From Flammeovirgaceae bacterium (lineage in GTDB: Bacteria > Bacteroidota > Bacteroidia > Cytophagales > Flammeovirgaceae), in the NCBI GenBank assembly GCA_019634305.1, contig JAHQVQ010000382.1, forward strand, positions 1-36,035: a stretch of 36,035 bases of DNA. The letters are read 5' to 3'. Below are positions 8,364 to 18,693 of the stretch, in pieces. The position numbers were made by a program, and so were the translations under genes. How positions within the stretch are numbered: position 1 is the stretch's first letter; each line of letters begins with the position of its first letter. A model generated the notes under the pieces. That model was not told the origin of the DNA, did not search any database, and saw only the letters and a list, made by a program, of their open reading frames with translations.

Positions 8364-11300
8364 TTAAAATTCCCCTCTAAAAGAAGGGCTAGTTACAATA
8401 TGTTCAAATACAGATTGAAAGCGGTAATCATCCCTACGAACAGCTTTCACTATCGCCTCTATTTCCTGCTCATCTACAAAAGTAACATCTCTACCAAGGG
8501 CATAGGAAAACAGGTGTTTTACCAATGACCGGGTAAATTCGTCACTTTTCATATTTAAAATATACGATTTTATTTCATCAATCCCATCCACTGCTTCACC
8601 ATCAGGCAATTCAGTTTTTACATCTATGGGTTTATCTTTAGCCACTGTTTGGAATATTCCCACAGCATTATAATTCTCGAATACAATTCCAAACGGGTCA
8701 ATCTTTTTATGACAATCCATACAGGAAGCCTTATCCCTATGTAAAAACAACTGCTCTTTTAAGGTAAGTTTTTCAAAGCCAGGAGTTTCAGGATCGAGTT
8801 CTGGAACATTTGGTGGCGGATCCGGAGGCCTGTCCCCCAAGATTTTTGACCTCAACCAAACTGCCCGTTTTATGGGATGCGCCTGAGTACCATCAGAATG
8901 ACCACTTAAGAAAGCTCCCTGTGATAATAAACCTCCTCTGTGCATTTCCTTACTAACCGGAACTGCTCTGAATTCATTTCCTTTTACATCATCAATTCCA
9001 TAAAACTCTGCTAAATTCTGATTGAGCATGGCAAAGTCAGATTCTATCAGGGTCATTATACTCATGTCTTCTTTAAGCACATAATCTATAAAATGATACG
9101 TTTCTTCTGACATATCATGTTTTACAAACCTTGTAAAATCCCTATACTCATTTACATTAGTGCTCATACTTTCATGTCGATCCACTCTGAGCCATTCTTC
9201 AGAAAACCTTCGAACCATTCGCCAGGCTTTTTCATCCTGAAGCATTCTTCTCACCTGTTCTTTTAAGTCACTTTTATCATGAAGATCACCATCTGCAGCT
9301 AATTCCAGTAACTCCTCATCAGGTGGGGAATTCCATAGAAAATAAGCAAGTCTGGATGCCAGATAATATTCTTTATCCTCTTCAGTGGCATCTTTTTCAG
9401 GCTCCGCCAAATAGATAAATTTGGGTGAGCATAAAACTGCTACTAATACTTCTTTTATTCCATCCTCATACCGATCGAAATCCTTTTTAGTATTCCGCCA
9501 GAATTTCATATAAGGTTCCAATTCACCCTCTTCCAAAGGTCTTCGGTAAGCATCTTCAATAAACCTGGTCAGAATCTCACGGGTATATTCTTCTTTATTA
9601 TCTTGCTTTTCGGACGGGAAAAATATTTTAGTATGACTTTCAGGAGGCCAGGTAGGATAAAAAGGAGCCTCAAATTCCAATTCTTTGATCAGCAATGGAG
9701 GGCCAGAATCCTTGTTGTTTTTTACTAAATAATCATTCCATAATCCCACAATCATGATATTAGCCAGAATTTCTGTTTCCACCGTATCAATCATGGGAAT
9801 GGGCAGATTTTCTAACCTTCCTTTAAAAATATAAGTTTCGGGTTCTCCTAGTTTGGCCGTTACATTTTTAAAAGTATCGAATGTTTTATAATCCATTCCA
9901 TCGTCTGTTCTGGCTCCGGCAAAAGTTCGAATGGATGGAATTTCATTATCATATTTAGCCTTGCTTTTTTCCGCTTCTGATTTTAATTCAATTGTTATTG
10001 GATGATCCTCTGGAAATGGTGTTACAACCACTCTACTAAATCCTACAAAAAATTTCCCGCCAATTGTCAGGGTATGCTCTCCTTCTTTCAAATATGCCAG
10101 CGTAATTGGAGTAAGTATCTCCTTTTCATTTTCCATGACCTTATCGAAATGAAGGCGCTCTTGCAATTTATATTTATCTACTATCAACTGCATAGAAGGC
10201 ATAGCATCGGCCGGTACAAAAGGATGACCAAAATCAATTTGGTAATAACCTTCTTTTGGAGCATTAAATTTGAAAACAGCTCTACTCTCTTTAATGATTT
10301 CCTTAGGAACCAATTGATTATCCCTCAATACCAAATTCGCTTTGTCTTTGACTTCTTTAGGACTCAGTATGATTGACCCATCAATTCCTTCTGCTATTTT
10401 CTTTTCCCTTAAACTTATAAATCCTTGTTTCTGGGAATACCATTGGTAACCTTTAGAAGCTTTCACCCTGAATTCAAAATCTCCCTTCATTGGGAAATAA
10501 TTTCTAAAAAGCAATTTCAGGTTAGGAGATGGTCCCTGCCATGATTTTGGTGTTACCTCTTTGTGTGGAAGCGCAGAATAAAGAATAATTCCCTCATTCA
10601 CTACTTCATATCGATCAGCATCAGAACCTCTCATGCCCACTCCAATATTTTTCTTGATTTCTGTTAATTGAGCCTCTTCTTCACTATTCAAACCTTTTTT
10701 AGGATTCCCATTTTCATCTAATATCTCCACTAAAAAATCATCCGGATTTATAGGAGCACTTTGATAACCTCCAATTTTTCCTGCAGGTAAATCTTTCCCT
10801 ATTCCTTTTCCAAATGTAACTTTATAATGGATCCCAACTGGCTTTTCAGCCGGTGCAATTGTTTTGTCAAGCGCCTCTCTGGCTATCTGTTTGTAATAAT
10901 CAATATGAAGTGGAGAAACTTGTAATACTTGCCCATTATTGCTAAATCCCATTTCTGATTTACCATCATCTGGCAAGACATCCCCAAACCGAACAGGTAC
11001 ATTCAATAAATTATTAAGCGAATTAGTATATTGACTTTTCGTAAGCCTTCTGATCACAGCTTTTTGCTCCGATTTCCTAATTTCCACAGCATAGTGAATG
11101 GATGCAGTAACCCAATCTACTAACACTCTTCTTTCATCATCTGTAAGTTGTTTTTCATCTTTTGGAGGCATTTCCCCACTATTTACCATATTCAGCATGT
11201 GCCTCCATGTTTCCGCATCCTTTCCCTGAACTAAATCCGGATCAATTTTATCAAGCCTTAATCCCCCTTTTTGTTCATCCTCTCCATGACAGTCATAACA

Positions 11301-11978
11301 ATACTTTTGGGTAATAGGATAGATGTCTTTGGCATACTCAAAAGTTTCCAGCGTTTCATTAACCAGGCTGGATTCCATTGCTGCCAGCCCTTCAATCCCA
11401 TAAGGATCATCTCCTAAAAATGCTCTTACTTCTTCTGGTAAATTCTTTGTTAAGAAGTTAGAACCATGAGTCAGAGAACCTCCATAATGACCTGTAATAC
11501 TCAGGATCATAACATTAACAAAAAGCGCAAAATGGTAGGCAGTAAACTTTCGCCCTTCTGATTTCGAAATATTTTGCCTTAATACTATCAGCCAAATACT
11601 CAATATAGCAGTTGCTAAACCCAACCATTTATGAATTTGGAAAACATTGCTTCCATATTCCTCTGAAGCAGCCAATAGTGTCCCGGCAACTACTGTGGGA
11701 ATAGCAGAGAAAACAGCCAGCCATAACAAAACTCCACATGCTGGTTGCAACTGAAGTGAGGGACGGAAAAAATTTAAAACTTCCAGAGCGAAAAGGCCCA
11801 ATAAAATACCAATAGGCATATGGACCAAAAGTGGATGAAACTGACCTAAAAATGCCAGTGTCCAATGCACTGCTTCTCCTTCTAATGGTATAAAAACAAG
11901 CGCTATTAAAAAGCAAGAAATAAGTATTGAGCCGTAGATTAACAACTTTCCACTTGTATATTTATCTATCTTATCCAA
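8364..11978 (-). CDS. Membrane-anchored planctomycete-type cytochrome c protein: DUF2231-like N-terminus, CxxCH, then DUF1587/DUF1595/DUF1592/DUF1588/DUF1585
   Basis: FHPLLVHMPIGILLGLFALEV (DUF2231-like), CYDCHGEDEQKGGLRLD heme site, RRLTKSQYTNSLNNLLN (DUF1587), RFIEDAYRRPLEEGELEPYMKFW (DUF1595), RPPDPPPNVPELDP and CMDCHKKIDPFGIVFENYNAVG (DUF1588), C-terminal DUF1585. Apparent TTG start. Confidence 0.9.
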   Translation of the reverse strand: MDKIDKYTSGKLLIYGSILISCFLIALVFIPLEGEAVHWTLAFLGQFHPLLVHMPIGILLGLFALEVLNFFRPSLQLQPACGVLLWLAVFSAIPTVVAGTLLAASEEYGSNVFQIHKWLGLATAILSIWLIVLRQNISKSEGRKFTAYHFALFVNVMILSITGHYGGSLTHGSNFLTKNLPEEVRAFLGDDPYGIEGLAAMESSLVNETLETFEYAKDIYPITQKYCYDCHGEDEQKGGLRLDKIDPDLVQGKDAETWRHMLNMVNSGEMPPKDEKQLTDDERRVLVDWVTASIHYAVEIRKSEQKAVIRRLTKSQYTNSLNNLLNVPVRFGDVLPDDGKSEMGFSNNGQVLQVSPLHIDYYKQIAREALDKTIAPAEKPVGIHYKVTFGKGIGKDLPAGKIGGYQSAPINPDDFLVEILDENGNPKKGLNSEEEAQLTEIKKNIGVGMRGSDADRYEVVNEGIILYSALPHKEVTPKSWQGPSPNLKLLFRNYFPMKGDFEFRVKASKGYQWYSQKQGFISLREKKIAEGIDGSIILSPKEVKDKANLVLRDNQLVPKEIIKESRAVFKFNAPKEGYYQIDFGHPFVPADAMPSMQLIVDKYKLQERLHFDKVMENEKEILTPITLAYLKEGEHTLTIGGKFFVGFSRVVVTPFPEDHPITIELKSEAEKSKAKYDNEIPSIRTFAGARTDDGMDYKTFDTFKNVTAKLGEPETYIFKGRLENLPIPMIDTVETEILANIMIVGLWNDYLVKNNKDSGPPLLIKELEFEAPFYPTWPPESHTKIFFPSEKQDNKEEYTREILTRFIEDAYRRPLEEGELEPYMKFWRNTKKDFDRYEDGIKEVLVAVLCSPKFIYLAEPEKDATEEDKEYYLASRLAYFLWNSPPDEELLELAADGDLHDKSDLKEQVRRMLQDEKAWRMVRRFSEEWLRVDRHESMSTNVNEYRDFTRFVKHDMSEETYHFIDYVLKEDMSIMTLIESDFAMLNQNLAEFYGIDDVKGNEFRAVPVSKEMHRGGLLSQGAFLSGHSDGTQAHPIKRAVWLRSKILGDRPPDPPPNVPELDPETPGFEKLTLKEQLFLHRDKASCMDCHKKIDPFGIVFENYNAVGIFQTVAKDKPIDVKTELPDGEAVDGIDEIKSYILNMKSDEFTRSLVKHLFSYALGRDVTFVDEQEIEAIVKAVRRDDYRFQSVFEHIVTSPSFRGEF

Positions 11979-12167
11979 CGGACTATATTCTGGTTCTACA
12001 GTGAACTAATTTAAAATTTTAGTCTTTCAAGTAAATTGAGTTTTCGCAGATTTCCAAGAAATATATCAATATTTTATCCCTTTAATCTCCTGAATTGGTA
12101 TATTCAATGTCTGGCTTATTCTACTTAGCTAAATAACTCCTGTTTTCCACTTAAAAACAACTTAATA

Positions 12168-14309
12168 CTAAAATTTAAGAGACACACTTTTTCCAGCGTA
12201 TATACCCTTGGGAAGGAGCACACTAATGTTGCTTTTTTTACTTTTTTCATTCCAAATAATCTGCATATTTTCATCCTTGGATTCCAGCTTAGCAGTTAGT
12301 GAAAAATGAAGATTTGACAATTCTCTATTTGGGTCTGAAACTGTAATTTCCTTCACCTCATTTCCTTTAACTTTAAGCATTAATATACCCGGACCATCAC
12401 AAGTCAAATTCAGATTTTCATTTAGCTGAATTTGACCTCCTTTGTAAAATACCACCTGATAAAGATTTAACCCTTTATGCTTTACGGCTTGGAGATCTTT
12501 TAAATTCACAAGAATTTCCACATCATTTTCAGGATGGTTCTCCAATGCTTCGGCTGAAGTAGCCGGAACTACATAATATTGATAGATTGATTCCTTGGAC
12601 CAGCTTCCATGATCCAGCCATAATTTGAATACGTCAAGCTTTACTTCTGCTTTTGGAGAATCAGATTGTCGGTTGATTTTAAACCAGCTACCAGTTGCCT
12701 CATCATTTTTGAGATTAATAGCAGTTGGTTTTGGAAAAATATAACCTACTCCATCATGGTAAACTTTAGTGATTTCTTCCATTTGGTACTCACCCTTTTT
12801 AACTGAATGCTTTTCTTCATTCTCCCAAACTAATACTTCTCCATTTAAAAGGCTTTGGTTAAGCGTAGTAGCAACTGTAGATTTTGTTTTAGTAGTTATC
12901 CCTGCACCGAGGCAAACATAAATATCATCAAAAAAGAACCATGATTTTCTAGCTTTAACAGGATCATGTGGACTAATAAAATCGAAGGCTACTGCTCCAT
13001 ATTGTCCATCCGTTACCGCCCCTACAAAATCAGTTAATCCATCTTTTTGAATATCTTTTTCGGGAATAAGTTCAGGTTTCTGAAGAATAGTAGTTCCGGG
13101 AATTTTTTGCCAATCATATACTGGCCAGATATCATAAAGTTCTTTTCCAGAAATTGAAATATGATTTACCCCATCTCCTCGATAATGATTATACAACCCT
13201 TCTCCATTGTAAGGGACTTCCATGTTATCATTTCTGGTGGAATACATTCTAACAGAGGTGAAAAATTCTGGTCGTTGGAAAGTAAAATGTTCTGATTGCC
13301 AAAAAAACGTAGCATGAGAAGTAGTAGCTTTTTTATCCTCCCTACAAATAGCAATAATTTCCTTAATTTCTTCTTTCCGATAACCGGAGGACTTTTGCAA
13401 TTTTATAGCAGTAGCCGCATTTTGAGGCTTCAAAGTTCCTTCCCGGCTAATACTTCTATTTTTTGCATTGGGATCAGGAAACTTTCCAAATATCATATGT
13501 TTACAAATACCATCAAGATAATAATCCGTCAAATGGTTAATTTTCTCATCGGCAAAAGCATACTTGGTTCCAGCCACATAAGCTGCCCATTCAGCAAAAG
13601 CATAGGCATAACCAGTTCCATAGGAAAGCGTATTGTTCACTCTATCTACCCGATGATGGAAACTAAAATCGTATTGCATTCCCCTGCCAGTAGCAAATTT
13701 GATTTCCCCTTCAATTACCTTAATCACGTCATCAAATTGAACTTCATCCTTATTGTACAATAGGTTTTTCGCCAATATCCCGGCAATTTTTATCCTATCT
13801 CCACTGGGCCTTGCACCAGAAGCATTAAGATGGGCTCTTCCAATAATTGGCTGTGTTTTTTCTACTAAATCTTTGGGTAAATCTCCATCCATAATTAATA
13901 GAAGTGTTACCAGATTAGTTGGTGTTCCTATCTGATTATGCCACCAATTGTCACAAATAAAATCCCTTTCCACCCAGAAATTAAGAGAGGATTCAATGGC
14001 AAACTTTAACTTTTTATTTTTATGAAATGATGATTTTTTACTTTTATATGCCCTGGCCATTAAGACCATATTACTCAAGTGAATTCTATTTTCAAATCCA
14101 GTACGGGAAACATCCGTATAATTGACATAATTCCAACTTCCATCTTCTGAAAGATCAGTAAATATTTGTTTTACTGTCTGGTCCTCAACTGTAATCCTCA
14201 AAGTTTCTTCAATAACTCTCTGCCTGACGATTTCAATATCAGATTTGGAGAAAGCAATGTGGGTGAATAATAGGAAAAATAAGATTGCAGGAATCCATTC
14301 TTTTTTCAT
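12168..14309 (-). CDS. Polysaccharide lyase family 8 (hyaluronate/chondroitin/xanthan lyase-like), secreted
   Basis: FSFHHRVDRVNNTLSYGTGYAYAFAEW and SHATFFWQSEHFTFQRPEFFTSVRMYSTRNDNMEVPYNGEGLYNHYRGDGVNHISISGKEL are PL8-like; signal peptide. Start moved from the TTG at 14315 to the ATG at 14309. Confidence 0.9.
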   Translation of the reverse strand: MKKEWIPAILFFLLFTHIAFSKSDIEIVRQRVIEETLRITVEDQTVKQIFTDLSEDGSWNYVNYTDVSRTGFENRIHLSNMVLMARAYKSKKSSFHKNKKLKFAIESSLNFWVERDFICDNWWHNQIGTPTNLVTLLLIMDGDLPKDLVEKTQPIIGRAHLNASGARPSGDRIKIAGILAKNLLYNKDEVQFDDVIKVIEGEIKFATGRGMQYDFSFHHRVDRVNNTLSYGTGYAYAFAEWAAYVAGTKYAFADEKINHLTDYYLDGICKHMIFGKFPDPNAKNRSISREGTLKPQNAATAIKLQKSSGYRKEEIKEIIAICREDKKATTSHATFFWQSEHFTFQRPEFFTSVRMYSTRNDNMEVPYNGEGLYNHYRGDGVNHISISGKELYDIWPVYDWQKIPGTTILQKPELIPEKDIQKDGLTDFVGAVTDGQYGAVAFDFISPHDPVKARKSWFFFDDIYVCLGAGITTKTKSTVATTLNQSLLNGEVLVWENEEKHSVKKGEYQMEEITKVYHDGVGYIFPKPTAINLKNDEATGSWFKINRQSDSPKAEVKLDVFKLWLDHGSWSKESIYQYYVVPATSAEALENHPENDVEILVNLKDLQAVKHKGLNLYQVVFYKGGQIQLNENLNLTCDGPGILMLKVKGNEVKEITVSDPNRELSNLHFSLTAKLESKDENMQIIWNEKSKKSNISVLLPKGIYAGKSVSLKF

Positions 14310-14476
14310 TTTCAATTTAGTTTGTTGTAAATCCTTTGAGAAAGGAGGTCAGTGATTAAAATCTCAGATTCAAGATAACAAACAGAACTAACAGATAGAA
14401 TTGTATTTAGACCAAAATGTATCTGAAACGTCTCTTAAAAGAAAATCAATTGCCTAATTTGAGAATGGATATTAAT

Positions 14477-14803
14477 TTATTCTTTATAAATAAGGTTTTG
14501 GACCTCTATCATCAAAAAAGTTTGATTTATCACTTCTTTAATTTGCTCCAATTCAGAAGTGGAGAATACAAATGCCATATTCTTAAAAGAAGTTTTAACA
14601 ACAAAATCTTTATTGACTTTACAATACTTCCTTTCTAGTGAATTACTTGTTTCTGATAGCTCCTGGGAAAATAATATAAATGAATCAATCGATAAATATA
14701 GTGCTACATTCCCAAAAACAATATGAACATGATCCTTATACGGACCTTTTGCAGTAAAACAAAATTCATTTTGATGATAAATATAATTTTGGCTTTTCTC
14801 CAT
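14477..14803 (-). CDS. Small (108 aa) hypothetical protein, paralogue of the upstream gene; possibly DUF6686-like
   Basis: HVHIVFGNVALYLSIDSFILFSQEL ... MAFVFSTSELEQIKEVINQTFLMIEVQNL matches the layout of the 14817-15143 product; 13 nt between the genes. Confidence 0.65.
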   Translation of the reverse strand: MEKSQNYIYHQNEFCFTAKGPYKDHVHIVFGNVALYLSIDSFILFSQELSETSNSLERKYCKVNKDFVVKTSFKNMAFVFSTSELEQIKEVINQTFLMIEVQNLIYKE

Positions 14804-14816
14804 GTTTTAGGAATTT

Positions 14817-15143
14817 TTATTGGTTAAGAATACTGACTGCGTCTAAAAGCAATTGGGCCTTTGCAAGTCCGGATTTCAATTGAAAGAATTCCTCTTTTGA
14901 AAAATTAAACTGAATATCTTCATGACAAGAATTTAAAATGACAAATGGAGTGTGATTTCCTTGTCTAATACAAACCTTATCAAAGTCAAGAGCAATTACT
15001 GATTTTGAAAATGTGTAAAACCCATTCGGGCTAAAGCTTATAAGAATATTATGAAAACTTAATCCTATTCTTTTGCATGTTTTACACTGTAAAACATGCA
15101 AATGTTTTTCCTCTACCAATATCCTTGGGTTACAATTTTTCAT
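14817..15143 (-). CDS. Small (108 aa) CxxC-containing hypothetical protein; possibly DUF6686-like
   Basis: CKTCKRIGLSFHNILISFSPNGFYTFSKSV ... IQFNFSKEEFFQLKSGLAKAQLLLDAVSIL. Confidence 0.65.
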   Translation of the reverse strand: MKNCNPRILVEEKHLHVLQCKTCKRIGLSFHNILISFSPNGFYTFSKSVIALDFDKVCIRQGNHTPFVILNSCHEDIQFNFSKEEFFQLKSGLAKAQLLLDAVSILNQ

Positions 15144-15185
15144 AATTTTAATTAGAGATTGAAATAAGATGATTTATTATTTTTA

Positions 15186-15223
15186 TTTAGACTAATTATA
15201 ATTAATATCAAAATTAGATTAAT
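15186..15223. promoter_or_regulatory. Two Fur-like half-sites upstream of the small paralogous genes
   Basis: TTTAGACTAAT (15186-15196) and TTAGATTAAT (15214-15223) resemble the left part of the TTTAGATTAATTCTAAA palindrome at the siderophore receptor. Confidence 0.35.
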
Positions 15224-15409
15224 CCATCTGAAAAATCAATCCCTAACAATGGTCAAAAAAAATTAACTATTAATGGTGAGGGGGGGAAGAAAAAGCCTCT
15301 AAAAATTGAATTGAACACAGTCAAAAAGAAGCTGTAAAGTCTCTCAAAGAAATATTAAGTAATTGGTCATCAGTTAATATGAATTTTTGACGAAGCAGTG
15401 TTTTCGCCA

Positions 15410-15454
15410 GACAAATCAAAAAGTCCTTGCATAGCGCTGTTATGCAAAGACTTT
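15410..15454 (-). terminator. Intrinsic terminator of the serine hydrolase gene
   Basis: AAAGTCCTTGCATA-GCGCTGT-TATGCAAAGACTTT (15420-15454) with one internal mismatch; read on the minus strand it is followed by TTTGATTTG. Confidence 0.7.
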
Positions 15455-15500
15455 ATTTTAAAATAAATACATGATTAATTTTGACTAACTACATAATCAC

Positions 15501-16793
15501 CTAATTGGGGAATGGATAAGGGCCATAAACGGCATCACGAAATTTCTTGTGTAACCCTATTTTGTCGTACGGAAACAATTGTACAAACAGAACCGCAGTC
15601 AATTCATTTTTGGGATCAACCCAAAATAATGTGCTTGCAGCCCCATCCCAAAAAAACTCCCCTACTGCGCCATTGTTTTCTTCAGGATTGGCTGGAGGGC
15701 TTAGGCGAACCGCAAAATCTATCCCAAATCCTACCGATCCTTTACCAGGCAACCAAGATCTTATTGTTACACTGTCAGTCAGATGATCTGTAGCCATAAG
15801 TTTCATAGTTTCAGGCTTAAGAATAGTTGCATTATCAAGTTGACCTTCATTTTCCAACATACGGGCAAATTTCATGTAATCATCCAATGTAGAAGTTAAG
15901 CCCCATCCACCCAGCTTCAATGGCCATTTCTTTGTATTAAATGAAAGTGCCTGTTCGTCCGGTATTCGATTAAGTGTATCATTTTCCAAGCGATAATTAG
16001 CGGCCAATCTATCTCGGTCTTCTTCTGGAACAAAATACCTGGTCTCTGTCATCCCAAGTGGATCTAATACATTTTCCCTTAGATATTGCTGGAATGGCTT
16101 CCCAGAAATTCTTTCTACTAATAAAGCCTGCATATCTACACTAGTACCATACTCCCACTGAGTTCCTGGTTGAAACCAAAGTGGAATGCTGGACAGTTTT
16201 TCTGCCATTTGAGTCAAACTTCCTTCTCGATTATATATATCTAATTCTCCAAATTTTTGTCCAAGGCCAGGAATGTCAGCCCTGTTTACAAAACCCGAGG
16301 TATGACGAGTAAGATCTCTAACTGTGATGGGGCGATCAATTGGCTCTACCAATATATTTCCAGAGGAATCGACACCGGTATAAACCTCCATATCGGCAAA
16401 TTCTGGTAAATATTTAGAGATTGGGTCATCCAATTGAAAAGCACCATCTTGATACAATGTCATTAGAGCCGTTCCCGTAATTGGTTTGGTCATGGAATAA
16501 ATGAGTACAATTGTATTTCTTGACATAACCGTTTCCGCCTCACGATCAGAATAACCTAAAGCATTATGATAAACCTCATTCCCTTTTTCATAAACTAAAG
16601 CGGAAATACCTGCCACCTGACCAGCATCGATAAAACTTTTTAAAGTAGAGTCAATTCGAGCCACTGCTAATTCGTCAATTACTTTAGCGGTTTCTTCTTC
16701 TGTAGTCTGATCTGATTTTGGAGCAGTACAAGCACTAACAATAATTAGTAAACCTGCTAGAAAGTTGAGGTAAGGACGTAATATCTTTTTCAT
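15501..16793 (-). CDS. Serine hydrolase, beta-lactamase/esterase (class C-like) lipoprotein
   Basis: Lipobox-like LIIVSACTAP; SMTKPITGTALM (SxxK) and YGTSVDM (YxT/S) motifs; C-terminal HKKFRDAVYG. Confidence 0.88.
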   Translation of the reverse strand: MKKILRPYLNFLAGLLIIVSACTAPKSDQTTEEETAKVIDELAVARIDSTLKSFIDAGQVAGISALVYEKGNEVYHNALGYSDREAETVMSRNTIVLIYSMTKPITGTALMTLYQDGAFQLDDPISKYLPEFADMEVYTGVDSSGNILVEPIDRPITVRDLTRHTSGFVNRADIPGLGQKFGELDIYNREGSLTQMAEKLSSIPLWFQPGTQWEYGTSVDMQALLVERISGKPFQQYLRENVLDPLGMTETRYFVPEEDRDRLAANYRLENDTLNRIPDEQALSFNTKKWPLKLGGWGLTSTLDDYMKFARMLENEGQLDNATILKPETMKLMATDHLTDSVTIRSWLPGKGSVGFGIDFAVRLSPPANPEENNGAVGEFFWDGAASTLFWVDPKNELTAVLFVQLFPYDKIGLHKKFRDAVYGPYPFPN

Positions 16794-16856
16794 TTTCGAT
16801 TTTTACAGTTGTTAAATAAATAGGCGATTTAAGTAAATTAGACCATAAAAACAAAT

Positions 16857-16894
16857 TGGAAAACAAGGAATAAGCCTATTTCAAAGCTTATTCC
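16857..16894 (-). terminator. Intrinsic terminator of the 16922-18433 gene
   Basis: GGAATAAGC-N10-GCTTATTCC (16867-16894); read on the minus strand it is followed by TTGTTTTCC. Confidence 0.65.
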
Positions 16895-16921
16895 CATACA
16901 GACTTTCTTTTAATAATTGAT

Positions 16922-18433
16922 CTACTTTCTTTTCATCCGAATGGCCAGGTACTTTTTGTTTGGCAAATCAATTTTCACATCCTCCCTAAATTCCCCTTGA
17001 GATTGAATTTCCATATTCCAGGTATCAATCAAATCTACTTGATAAGCATTATTATCTGGTAATTTATAATTGTAGGTGGAATTGCTTTCCTCACCAAGGT
17101 AATGTAATATATAATTATCATTTTGACCTACATAATCCTCTCCCTCTATTCCTTTCAAACCATCTCCAAATTCTCCTACAATCTCTTTCAGAAAGGCTAT
17201 TCTTTCGGGAGTTTCTCCATATAATGTACCTCCTTTTGCCCACCAAAGAATATCATCAGGATGCTTAAAAGTTTCTCCATGACTCACATAACCACCTCTT
17301 GCAGTAGCTACCCAAAATTTAAATAATAAATCTTCGGCTGAAAGGTTTCCCCATTTCTCAGGAATATTTCCTTCATAACCAACCTCATCTGCAATGATTG
17401 GTTTATTATATTTTTCGCGCCATTCATTCAAAGGATCCAGGTCATCAATCTGAATACTGGCATGAGTAATCCAAGGCCTGGTAAAGTCATAAAATCCATT
17501 ATTGGCATTATGGATGGAAATTAGATGATTATATGGATCAGTATTTTTTACAAACTGACCTAATTCTTCCCAATCCTCTTCAGAAAAATCATCCATTAAC
17601 TGATATTCATTAGCCATGGACCACCATACATTTCTATAAGCACCCAATCTGGCAATGATGTACCTCAGGTATTTTTTATTTGCTTCCTTTCCCATCCGGC
17701 TAAATCCCCATCCCTTATAATCGTATGGATGAAATAAAATTACATCGGCTTCTATTCCCATCTCCATCAATTCTTCTATTCTTTTGTCATAATGCTGGAA
17801 ATATTCATGGTTAATTTTATCGAAATCAAATTGTCCATTTGAGCCTTTTAAAAATGGATACATTGGTGGTTCATTTTGGCAATACTGGTAGTTTTTTGGA
17901 AAAACACACATTCTTACTTTATTAAAAGAATTTTCCTTTAAAGTCTGAAGGGTTTGTTTTTCTAAATCTTCACCCTGCCAAAACCACGCATAAAGTGTAG
18001 TTCCAAATGGGTAATAGTTTTCTCCATCACTGTAAGAAAAGTGAAATGAGTTTTTAACTTCTACCTTTCCATGATTTTGTGAAGAAGGTGTAACACAATT
18101 AAATCCCCCACTTTCTCCATTAATGGAATCTATTTCACTGATAATTTCGTAATTCCAGATCCCATTATCGTAAGGCATAAATCTTATCTTGTAATTTCCA
18201 TCTCCATCATAAAATCCGTCAACTTCTTTCCTTTCCCCATTGTGGGTAAAAATTCCTCTCAAAGTAGAAGTAGAATAGGTATCTTCCAATTCTTCCGCCT
18301 GGAAAGAAAGCTCAAACTTTTCCCATTGCTCTACATTGGGAAATTCAGGATTAATACCATCATCATCATTGATAAAGGTATCTGTACAGGAAATAATACT
18401 AATTAGAATGAAAAAATAAGCTAACCTGGTCAT
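16922..18433 (-). CDS. DUF5060 / DUF4038 (apiosidase-like) / DUF5605-type glycoside hydrolase, lipoprotein
   Basis: Lipobox-like IISC; DUF5060-like immunoglobulin fold (VEQWEKFELSFQAEE...YKIRFMPYDNGIWNYEI); FGTTLYAWFWQG; putative catalytic Glu in WWSMANEYQL and PIIADEVGY. Confidence 0.82.
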   Translation of the reverse strand: MTRLAYFFILISIISCTDTFINDDDGINPEFPNVEQWEKFELSFQAEELEDTYSTSTLRGIFTHNGERKEVDGFYDGDGNYKIRFMPYDNGIWNYEIISEIDSINGESGGFNCVTPSSQNHGKVEVKNSFHFSYSDGENYYPFGTTLYAWFWQGEDLEKQTLQTLKENSFNKVRMCVFPKNYQYCQNEPPMYPFLKGSNGQFDFDKINHEYFQHYDKRIEELMEMGIEADVILFHPYDYKGWGFSRMGKEANKKYLRYIIARLGAYRNVWWSMANEYQLMDDFSEEDWEELGQFVKNTDPYNHLISIHNANNGFYDFTRPWITHASIQIDDLDPLNEWREKYNKPIIADEVGYEGNIPEKWGNLSAEDLLFKFWVATARGGYVSHGETFKHPDDILWWAKGGTLYGETPERIAFLKEIVGEFGDGLKGIEGEDYVGQNDNYILHYLGEESNSTYNYKLPDNNAYQVDLIDTWNMEIQSQGEFREDVKIDLPNKKYLAIRMKRK

Positions 18434-18644
18434 GTTAAAAAATAGTTTTAGTTCGGTTGAAAAAATAGCTTTCGTATTGATAAAGCAATAAATGGGCTTG
18501 ATAAACCAAATCCCTATTAAGTTTTTAACCTTCTGGGGTTTAAGGGTTCAAAATTTCTAAAAACAGGATAGCTGTGCAATTTCAACTTTAATCAAAAGAA
18601 ATAAGAATTATTTCCAGTTTACGATAGGCATTGAAAAAGTTAAT

Positions 18645-18652
18645 TAAGTTTG
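18645..18652 (+). promoter_or_regulatory. Bacteroidota-type -7 box (TAnnTTTG) upstream of the 18694 gene
   Basis: TAAGTTTG about 40 nt upstream of the ATG; no well-spaced -33 TTG seen. Confidence 0.3.
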
Positions 18653-18693
18653 AGAAATCTTACGGAAAAGACCATTAAATACAAAAATTGAAA

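Noticed and set aside
10002-10376. 124-aa plus-strand ORF inside the DUF1592 gene
   Set aside because: Antisense to a strongly supported CDS, with no recognisable domain; a shadow ORF.
13296-13763. 155-aa plus-strand ORF inside the PL8 gene
   Set aside because: Antisense to conserved PL8 motifs and of low-complexity composition; treated as a shadow ORF.
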